DNA from: Dehalococcoidia bacterium
GTDB taxonomy: Bacteria > Chloroflexota > Dehalococcoidia > Tepidiformales > Tepidiformaceae
Reading direction: 5' to 3'
Assembly (NCBI GenBank): GCA_003104995.1
Contig: PQAO01000014.1
Coordinates: 1-43,876, forward strand
Length of the DNA stretch: 43,876 bases
Shown here: one piece after another, positions 38,218 to 43,876 of the stretch
How the letters are laid out: every line of letters begins with the position of its first letter
How positions within the stretch are numbered: the stretch's first letter is position 1
Translations under genes and position numbers: made by a program
The notes under the pieces: model-generated
Told to the model about the DNA's origin: nothing
The model's database searches: none
The model's input: the letters and a program-made list of their open reading frames with translations, nothing else

Positions 38218-39371
38218 GGATGCACCGGCAGGCTGGCCCGCAGCCGGAAACCGCCCTCGGGGCGGGGGCCAGCTTCGAATTCGCCACCATAGATCGACAC
38301 GCGCTCGCGCATGCCGGCCAGGCCGTGTCCGCCCTGGTCCACGGCCGCGGCACCCTTCCCGTCGTCGCACACCTCCACTTCGAGGCCATCCGGCCCGTAC
38401 CGCAGCCGCACCTCGGTGCGGCTTGCGTCGCTGTGCTTGCGCGCGTTCGTGAGGCCCTCCTGGACAAGGCGGTAGACGGTCAAGTGAACACCAGGAGACA
38501 GTGGCATCGGTTCCCCTTCCACGCGCAGGCCGACGGCGAGCCCCATCTCCCGGGCCTGTTCCACGAGCTTCGGTACCTGGCCGATGCCCGGCTGCGGAGC
38601 GAGGCCCGGGGGTTCCTCCTCCAGCCGGAGAATGCCCACCAGCCGGCGCATCTCCGCCAGCGCTTCGCGTCCTGTCTGTTCGACCGCCAGGAGCGCAACG
38701 CGCTCCTTCGTTTGTTCGGGCGCCAGGACACGGCGGACTGCTGACGCCTGGATGGTCATGACGCTCACGCTGTGGCCGAGGACATCGTGGAGCTCCCGGG
38801 CGATCCGGGCGCGCTCGTCGGCGATGGCGGCCAACGTCGCCTCTTCGCGATCGCGCGCGAGGCGGGCAGCCCGAAGCTCCGCGGCTTCGGCGCGCGCGCC
38901 ACGTTGTTGAAATGCCAGCCCGGCGACCCAGGGCGTGGCGAACATCGCGGGCAGGAAGACGTAGCTTCCGGAAGCGTCGCCCGAAGCGTTGTAGGCCACT
39001 GTCGCCGCCCCCCCAACCACCACCAGCAATCCGATCCGGGATTGAGTCGCGTCAGGGAGGTTGCCCAGGAGAAATGACGCAACCAGACCTGCCGCGAACA
39101 CGCTCCCGCTAAACACCACGAGCCTGCCATCGACGAACGAAAGCGCCGAGGCCAACAGCCACACCAGGGCCGGCGCGCCGAACATCCAACGGCGCCGGGC
39201 GAGGAGCGGGACCAGCATGAGCGCGACCGCCGGGGCCCCGAACCACGCGCTAACGTCCGGCGCGTTGGTCGTGTCCTGCCGCAGCGCCACTTCGAGTGCG
39301 CCGTTGAGCGCGGCGATAGCCACGGCGATCTCCAACCAGTAGCCGCGCAAGAGACCCTGGATCCGTTGCAT
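38214..39371 (-). CDS. Sensor histidine kinase, HisKA_3 type
   Basis: 385 residues. The N-terminal ~155 residues form five or so transmembrane helices with almost no extracellular loop, so it probably senses within the membrane. A coiled linker follows, then HisKA_3 with phospho-His195 in ARELHDVLGHSVSVM, and a HATPase_c domain (NARKHSDAS N-box, DDGKG, HGLAGMRERV). This LiaS/DesK-like architecture often answers to membrane or envelope stress. A TACTCT box 7 bases before the ATG suggests a leaderless operon message. Confidence 0.9.
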   Translation of the reverse strand: MQRIQGLLRGYWLEIAVAIAALNGALEVALRQDTTNAPDVSAWFGAPAVALMLVPLLARRRWMFGAPALVWLLASALSFVDGRLVVFSGSVFAAGLVASFLLGNLPDATQSRIGLLVVVGGAATVAYNASGDASGSYVFLPAMFATPWVAGLAFQQRGARAEAAELRAARLARDREEATLAAIADERARIARELHDVLGHSVSVMTIQASAVRRVLAPEQTKERVALLAVEQTGREALAEMRRLVGILRLEEEPPGLAPQPGIGQVPKLVEQAREMGLAVGLRVEGEPMPLSPGVHLTVYRLVQEGLTNARKHSDASRTEVRLRYGPDGLEVEVCDDGKGAAAVDQGGHGLAGMRERVSIYGGEFEAGPRPEGGFRLRASLPVHP

Positions 39372-39378
39372 ACGCCCG

Positions 39379-39384
39379 AGAGTA
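39379..39384 (-). promoter_or_regulatory. Leaderless -10 box of the two-component operon (TACTCT)
   Basis: TACTCT on the minus strand, 7 bases before the kinase ATG at 39371; no Shine-Dalgarno present. Confidence 0.5.
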
Positions 39385-39526
39385 CGGCATTCTCCGCGGG
39401 CCGGGCGTCATCCTCCAGGACGAGACAGGAATCATCCCCCGCGACGAGCCGAAATACACCGCGGTGGCGATGCCGCGGCAATCCCCTTCCGCGACGGTAT
39501 GGACATCTCGTTTGAGGAGAGAAGCA

Positions 39527-41797
39527 ATGAGCATGCCGTATCCCGGAGGCCGGCGATCGACCGACTCCAAACACGTGAGCGTTTCAAGGGGGCGACAGCA
39601 TCCCCCATTCACAGGCCGGCTGGCTGGTGCCGCGGCAAGACATCCGTGGCGCGTGCTCGGTCTGTGGGTCGTCCTTGTTGTGGCGGCCTACCTGGCCGCC
39701 GGCACCATGAACCTGGCGGCAAGCCCGGGCACTGCGGGCACCGAAGCCACGAGGGCGAGCGACCTCATCGATCAGCGGCTTCGCCAGGAGACTCCGCCCG
39801 AAGAGTTCATCGTGGTCGAATCACCGGGAGCGACCGCCAACGAAGATGCCTATGCATCCTTCGTCGATGCGCTCGTTAGCGACCTGCGAAGCCTCGAGGA
39901 GGTCCGTTCCGTCGCCAGCTACCGCGACGGCGCCGAAGGCCTCGTCTCCAGCGATGGCCACACCGTCCTGATCCCGGTAACGCTCACCGGAGACAAAGCC
40001 GATGCCGCGGATACCGCCGCGCCGCTCATCACCCTGGTTGATGAAGCCAACGGCCAAGGTGCGTTCCGGGTAACCACCGTTGGCTTCGGCAGCGTCGAAG
40101 GCGAAATGTCGGCCCTTCTCGAAGAGACGCTCCAGCAGGGTGAACTGATCGGAATTGCCGTCGCCCTGGTGATCCTCCTCGTGGTCTTCGGCGCCGCGGT
40201 CGCCGCCGGGCTGCCTGTCATCCTGGCGCTGCTTTCCATCTTCGTGGCGGCGGGCGCGACCGCGCTCGTCAGCAACGTCATGGAGATGTCGAACTTCGTC
40301 GTCTTCATCATCACGATGATCGGACTTGCGGTCGGCATCGACTATTCGCTCTTCATCGTCCATCGCTTCCGCGAGGAGCGCGGCCTCGGCCGCGAGAAGA
40401 TCGACGCAATCGCCACCGCGGGGGCGACCGCCAGCCGCACCGTCTTGTTCTCGGGAATGGCGGTCGCCATCGCGCTGGGCGGCATGTTTATCATGCCGGA
40501 CGCCACCTTCCGGAGCTTCGCGGTCGGCGCGATCCTGGTGGTGGCGGCAACGGTACTCGCCTCGATGACGCTCCTTCCCGCGGTCCTCGGCCTGCTCGGC
40601 GACCGCGTCAACTGGCTCAGCCTGCCGTTCCTGGGCAGCCACAGGCGGCCCGAGAGTGAAGGCGGCCTCTCCGACTGGATCGCGCGGGCAGTCACTGCTC
40701 GACCCGTCATCAGCGTGATTGCCACCGGTACGCTCCTCGTCGCCGCGGCGCTGCCAGTCTTCCAGTTGAACCTCGGCAGCGTCGGCATCAGCTCGCTGCC
40801 CGAGGACAGCAACGCGCGGCACGCCTTTGACGTCATCAACACAGACTTCTCCGACGGCGTGCTGACGGCGGATATCGTGGTCGATGCTCCGAGCGTGAAC
40901 GAACCGGCCATCCAGGACGCGATCGCGCGGCTGACCGCGTTCCTGGAGGGCGATGGGTTCTTCGGGGCCACGAAGATCGAGACGAACGAGGCTGGCGACC
41001 TGGCTCTGCTGACCGTCGCCATGCCCGGCGACTTCTCAAGCGCCGAGTCCCGCGATGCGCTCCAGCGGCTGCGCGGCGACTACATCCCCGCTGCCTTCGA
41101 GGGAGTCCTGGCAGAGGTAGTGGTCGGCGGCCCAACCGCGGAGACCGTGGACTCCGTCCAGACGCAACGGGACTACCTGCCGCTGGTGTTCACCTTCGTC
41201 CTCGGCTCCAGCTTCGTCTTGCTGCTGGTGGTCTTCCGTTCGATCGTCGTGCCACTCAAGGCGGTCGTGCTGAACATGCTCTCGGTCGGGGCCGCCTACG
41301 GCATTCTGGTGCTGGTGTTCCAGCACGGAATCGGAGCGAGCATTTTCGGCTTCCGCGAATCGCCCGTCATCGAGTCGTGGCTGCCCCTCTTCCTCTTCGC
41401 CATCTTGTTCGGGCTCTCGATGGACTACCACGTCTTCCTCCTGAGCCGCATCAAGGAGCGGTACGACGAGACCCGGGACAACGCGGCCTCGGTGGCGCAC
41501 GGCCTCCGCACCACAGCCGGCATCATCACCGGGGCGGCCCTGATCATGGTCGTGGTCTTCGCGGGCATGGCCTCGGGCGACCTGGTGGTCTTCCAGCAGG
41601 TCGGCTTCGGCCTTGCGGTTGCCGTCATCCTCGATGCCACCATCATCCGCATGGTGCTGGTGCCCGCGAGCATGGAGCTGTTCGGCGACTGGAACTGGTA
41701 CTTCCCGAAGTGGCTGGAGTGGCTGCCGAAGATCAACATCGAGGGTGCGCAGCCTGTGGCCGAGCCCGCACTGGCGAGCACGGCGAGCGCCGGGTAG
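39527..41797 (+). CDS. MMPL/RND family transporter
   Basis: 756 residues with the duplicated RND layout: helix 1, an extracellular porter domain, a helix 2-6 block (with GLAVGIDYSLFIVHRFREE), then the same again (helix 7, porter domain, and FGLSMDYHVFLLSRIKERY). The two [G/S]xDY motifs carry the proton-relay Asp-Tyr pairs and are both intact. MMPL proteins export lipids, hopanoids or drugs. GAGGAG lies 7 bases before the ATG. It diverges from the histidine kinase/response regulator pair, which probably controls it. A strong hairpin follows the gene. Confidence 0.9.
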   Translation: MSMPYPGGRRSTDSKHVSVSRGRQHPPFTGRLAGAAARHPWRVLGLWVVLVVAAYLAAGTMNLAASPGTAGTEATRASDLIDQRLRQETPPEEFIVVESPGATANEDAYASFVDALVSDLRSLEEVRSVASYRDGAEGLVSSDGHTVLIPVTLTGDKADAADTAAPLITLVDEANGQGAFRVTTVGFGSVEGEMSALLEETLQQGELIGIAVALVILLVVFGAAVAAGLPVILALLSIFVAAGATALVSNVMEMSNFVVFIITMIGLAVGIDYSLFIVHRFREERGLGREKIDAIATAGATASRTVLFSGMAVAIALGGMFIMPDATFRSFAVGAILVVAATVLASMTLLPAVLGLLGDRVNWLSLPFLGSHRRPESEGGLSDWIARAVTARPVISVIATGTLLVAAALPVFQLNLGSVGISSLPEDSNARHAFDVINTDFSDGVLTADIVVDAPSVNEPAIQDAIARLTAFLEGDGFFGATKIETNEAGDLALLTVAMPGDFSSAESRDALQRLRGDYIPAAFEGVLAEVVVGGPTAETVDSVQTQRDYLPLVFTFVLGSSFVLLLVVFRSIVVPLKAVVLNMLSVGAAYGILVLVFQHGIGASIFGFRESPVIESWLPLFLFAILFGLSMDYHVFLLSRIKERYDETRDNAASVAHGLRTTAGIITGAALIMVVVFAGMASGDLVVFQQVGFGLAVAVILDATIIRMVLVPASMELFGDWNWYFPKWLEWLPKINIEGAQPVAEPALASTASAG

Positions 41798-41835
41798 CGA
41801 GACCGGCCCGGAGGGCGGGCGGCGCTCTCACGGCG

Positions 41836-41873
41836 GTCCCCGCAGTCCCCCCTCTCCTCGGGACTGCGGGGAC
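41836..41873 (+). terminator. Strong hairpin after the MMPL gene
   Basis: GTCCCCGCAGTCCC (41836-41849) pairs perfectly over 14 bases with 41860-41873, with a 10-base loop. It lacks a T tract but is positioned as the end of the MMPL transcript, 38 bases past the stop. Confidence 0.75.
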
Positions 41874-41914
41874 GCCGCATTGACCTCGGGCGCCGGACCG
41901 GGCTGAATGGCGGT

Positions 41915-42496
41915 GTGAGTGACTGCCGGGTGGACCTGTACTGGCTGCCGGTCGGGGCGGGGACGTCGCGGTTCCAGCAAGCGAGCCTGCGCCTGTGGGA
42001 GGCGGTCGAGGCGGCACGGGCGCGGCGGGCGAGGATGCGTCTCCTCCATTCGGCACTGAAGCTGAGCACCGGCGCCGGCGCCGTCTACACGCTCGAACTG
42101 ACGCCGGCTTTCATCGGCGGGGAGACGGAGCCGCTCGCGACCGGCCCGGTGGGCTTCCGCGGGGCCGGCCGGTTCCGCCTTTTCCGATACCAGTTGCGGT
42201 GCCTGCCCGGCGAACAGCTCCCGGACGAGGAATGGGCGGTGGGGCTCCCGACCCGGCTATCGGACGACTGTGAGGTGGTGCGCCGGGTGCTCGACCTTGG
42301 CCCGTTGGTCCCGCGACACGTCTGGGGGCGCAGGGTGGCCGGCACGCGAGAGATGTGGACTTCGGATTCGGTCATTTCGTGGTTGCTCGTCAGGGCGGGA
42401 ATCGACCTTGCCAACATCGCGCCACCAGCCGGGGGACGAGCGCCGGGCTGGTACGCGGGGCTGGCAATCGCCGGGAGCGAACAGGCAGGCTCCTGA
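41915..42496 (+). CDS. Conserved hypothetical protein
   Basis: 193 residues, soluble, without signal peptide. The opening VDLYWLPVGAG, the middle AGRFRLFRYQLRC, LSDDCEVVRRVLDL, and especially the end EMWTSDSVISWLLVRAG...PPAGGRAPGWYAGL look like a family I recall from Actinobacteria and Chloroflexota without an assigned function. The late Ser/Cys-x-SVISWLL helix and a conserved His (HSALKLS) would fit a papain-like or LRAT-like fold, but no catalytic cysteine is evident. GTG start; a weak TGAAT-type box lies about 6 bases upstream. Confidence 0.65.
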   Translation: MSDCRVDLYWLPVGAGTSRFQQASLRLWEAVEAARARRARMRLLHSALKLSTGAGAVYTLELTPAFIGGETEPLATGPVGFRGAGRFRLFRYQLRCLPGEQLPDEEWAVGLPTRLSDDCEVVRRVLDLGPLVPRHVWGRRVAGTREMWTSDSVISWLLVRAGIDLANIAPPAGGRAPGWYAGLAIAGSEQAGS

Positions 42497-42616
42497 GCGG
42501 CCCGGCCCGGCGGCTGTTGGGGCGGCGCAGCCAATCTTCGACAGGGAGGGCCTGGCGCCGTGGGGTGGAGGTTTCGCCGCCACTTCTCGGTTCAATGCCG
42601 TGTGTGAAGCGGAGCA

Positions 42617-42632
42617 CTTACCGAGCGGTAAG
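42617..42632 (+). promoter_or_regulatory. TetR-type operator-like dyad CTTACC-GAGC-GGTAAG
   Basis: Perfect 6-base arms, 53 bases before the small membrane protein gene. The sequence style (TTACCGnnCGGTAA) is common for TetR-family sites. Confidence 0.5.
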
Positions 42633-42684
42633 GCGATTACCTACGTTCGAATCAGCCAGTCAATACCTGATGAGGAGAACTACA

Positions 42685-42855
42685 GTGAAAAGCACCTATC
42701 TGACCGCAGCCTTCGTTTTCGCACTCGCCTGCGCGGCGTTCGCCACGCTGGTGGTCGGATACCGGGCATTTTCAACAGCGGCTCCCGACGTTGAATCCGC
42801 CCGCCACGTGCTTGCGATCGGGGCCGAAACCAGCGCCCCTGCGTGGATGGCCTGA
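42685..42855 (+). CDS. Small single-pass membrane protein
   Basis: 56 residues. GTG start with a clear GAGGAG (42672-42677) 7 bases upstream. A single transmembrane helix (YLTAAFVFALACAAFATLVVG) is followed by a 30-residue polar tail. No family recognised. The strong ribosome site and the operator-like dyad upstream support a real gene; the upstream part of the same frame, beginning at 42355, is a shadow. Could be a secreted peptide if the helix is cleaved as a signal. Confidence 0.6.
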   Translation: MKSTYLTAAFVFALACAAFATLVVGYRAFSTAAPDVESARHVLAIGAETSAPAWMA

Positions 42856-42975
42856 GCCACACCGGTCAAATGCCGGCCACCCGGTGGAGGGCAGCGCCAG
42901 GGAGTCTCCCCGGGGGTGGTGTTGAATTGCCGGGTGGCGCGCTACGCTCAACGCCCCACTTCGGGAGGGAAGACT

Positions 42976-43470
42976 GTGAACGACCCTGAGCATCGCGACC
43001 CCGCGGAAAGCCGCCGCCTGATGCGGCTCTTCTATCGCGACTGGCACCCCACCCGGCTCGGCCAGGTGGTCAACCGCCTCTCGGGGTGGTGGTCGGCGCT
43101 GGGCTTGCCACCGAGCATCCAGGCTGTCATCGAGGTCCGAGGGCGGGTATCCGGCCGCTCGCGGTCGACTCCCGTGGTCATTGCCACGTGGGAGGGGCAG
43201 CGTTACCTGGTCTCGATGCTTGGGCCGGGGTCGGAGTGGGTGAAGAACGTGGAGGCCTCAGGGGGTGTTGCAGTGATCCGGCGACGCAAACGCGAGAGCG
43301 TCCGCCTGGTACCGATCCCAACTGCTGACGAGCGTGCGCCGGTGCTCCGCGAATATGTACGCATCGCGGCGAGCGGCAGGCAACACTTCCCGTTGCGGGT
43401 GGGCGCGCCTCTTTCGGAGTTTGAGGCGATCGCCGGCCGCTACCCGGTCTACCGGATCGACCCGGCGTAG
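42976..43470 (+). CDS. DDN-family F420-dependent nitroreductase/quinone reductase
   Basis: 164 residues of the deazaflavin-dependent nitroreductase family (PF04075): GLPPSIQAVIEVRGRVSGRSRSTPVVIATWEGQ, LVSMLGPGSEWVKNVEASGG and an ending GRYPVYRIDPA are characteristic. Members use F420H2 to reduce quinones or nitro compounds at the membrane; some bind flavin instead. It implies that the organism makes F420. GTG start with GGAGG 7 bases upstream; the frame further upstream is not coding. Confidence 0.85.
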   Translation: MNDPEHRDPAESRRLMRLFYRDWHPTRLGQVVNRLSGWWSALGLPPSIQAVIEVRGRVSGRSRSTPVVIATWEGQRYLVSMLGPGSEWVKNVEASGGVAVIRRRKRESVRLVPIPTADERAPVLREYVRIAASGRQHFPLRVGAPLSEFEAIAGRYPVYRIDPA

Positions 43471-43525
43471 GTGCCGGCACTTCCGCGGCGATTCGCCAGC
43501 TGCCTTGACAGCGCGTTGCTATGGA

Positions 43526-43541
43526 CCGGGCGTATGCCCGG
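43526..43541. terminator. Hairpin between convergent genes
   Basis: CCGGGC-GTAT-GCCCGG lies 55 bases after the DDN gene and 12 bases beyond the stop of the convergent surface-protein gene. Short stem, no T run. Confidence 0.45.
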
Positions 43542-43553
43542 AAGGGAGGAGTC

Positions 43554-43876
43554 CTACAAGCGGCGGCGTGCGAACGGCCGTCGTTGCGCGGCGACGAAGG
43601 CGAGAGCGGCTCCCGCTATCGCGATTCCGAGGAGCCACGGTGCTCCGTGCGAACCGCTGCCCGGGCCGGAAGCGCCCGTGTTACCGGTGGCGGGCGGGCC
43701 CGGAGCCGGCGTCCTGGTCACGGTTGCAGCGGGCGTGCCCGCAACCGTGGATGTCGCGGCCGGCGTGCCGGTGGGCATCGGCGTGGATGTCGAAGACGGT
43801 GTCCCGGTCATTGTCGCTGCCGCTGTTCCCGAAGCGGTCGCGGAGGGTGTACCGGTGGTCGTCGCAGAGGGCGTGC
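43554..43876 (-). CDS. C-terminus of a PPATG-tailed surface protein (runs off the window)
   Basis: The frame stays open from its stop at 43554 to the window edge, so the 5' part is missing. The visible ~107 residues begin with Thr/Ser/Pro-rich repeats (GTPSATxSGT, GTPAATSTVAGTPAAT), a typical surface stalk. Then come PPATGNTG, a Gly/Ser spacer, a hydrophobic helix (PWLLGIAIAGAALAFVAA) and the basic tail RRPFARRRL. The arrangement equals that of the PPDTG protein at 33098-34162. An ATG at 43811 lies within the stalk and is unlikely to be the true start. Confidence 0.7.
   Translation of the reverse strand, partial: TPSATTTGTPSATASGTAAATMTGTPSSTSTPMPTGTPAATSTVAGTPAATVTRTPAPGPPATGNTGASGPGSGSHGAPWLLGIAIAGAALAFVAAQRRPFARRRL

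Noticed and set aside
42640..42665. Possible tRNA T-loop (GTTCGAATC)
   Set aside because: No acceptor stem, anticodon arm or CCA-side pairing could be found around it. The same holds for GTTCGAAC near 34992.
43500..43541. TTGACA at about 43504 as a promoter
   Set aside because: No -10 box lies at 16-19 bases, and no gene follows on that strand; the region is between two convergent genes.

Overview
This is a GC-rich chromosomal window of about 44 kb. It is densely coding, with genes on both strands, and I see no phage, plasmid, rRNA or tRNA signal. The gene set mixes housekeeping genes (tsaD, obgE, dnaE) with genes typical of environmental Chloroflexota: a tungstopterin aldehyde:ferredoxin oxidoreductase, an F420/DDN-type reductase, Thr/Pro-rich (TPxAT) linkers, a TsaD with the NHLEGH motif, and a DnaE carrying an extra C-terminal domain. 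I infer a Dehalococcoidia-like Chloroflexota. This is an inference from protein style, not a database result.

Layout. 1-1340: an array of 125-bp palindromic (REP-like) elements at about 210-bp spacing, interrupted by a REP-associated tyrosine transposase. 1403-6931: a thioredoxin-like protein, an MFS exporter, then an operon that splits MprF into two genes (membrane flippase part and aminoacyl-lipid transferase part) and adds a rhomboid-like protein. 6938-8777: a small zinc-ribbon-like protein, a dyad-rich gap, a PadR regulator and a VapBC module. 8820-15639: acyl-CoA dehydrogenase, DUF2231, a hydrolase diverging from a D-2-hydroxyacid dehydrogenase, a second vapB with a gutted vapC, an HpcH/HpaI aldolase, an Ldh-family dehydrogenase and a DUF6448 protein. 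15705-21329: tsaD, two YeeE/YedE half-transporters, a MoaD-like sulfur carrier with a partner, obgE and an ABC1/UbiB kinase. 21247-25696: an M48 protease diverging from an orphan MNT nucleotidyltransferase, hicAB, a PIG-L deacetylase and the AOR. 25895-35867: an MFS transporter, a deacetylase-esterase fusion lipoprotein, dnaE, a PPDTG-tailed secreted protein, and a MerR-type promoter driving an ArsC-tail fragment, a VOC protein and two DUF1801 proteins. 35965-43876: MFS, a NarL-type two-component pair diverging from an MMPL transporter, a conserved hypothetical, a small membrane protein, a DDN-type reductase and the end of a PPATG-tailed surface protein.

The most striking signal crosses gene boundaries. 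About a dozen genes have a TAnnnT -10 box placed 6 (sometimes 7) bases before the start codon and no Shine-Dalgarno sequence, which is the expected layout for leaderless transcripts. Genes inside operons instead have good Shine-Dalgarno sites or ATGA/GTGA/TTGA overlaps. The leaderless set is rich in toxin-antitoxin and stand-alone genes. The same rule fixes several start codons that would otherwise be ambiguous, and it also holds for the MerR-type promoter at 34269-34299. Other points of interest are a vapC that appears to start at a non-AUG codon directly after vapB, an in-frame internally deleted vapC, and shared TTCCC-N4-GGGAA dyads in two long intergenic regions.
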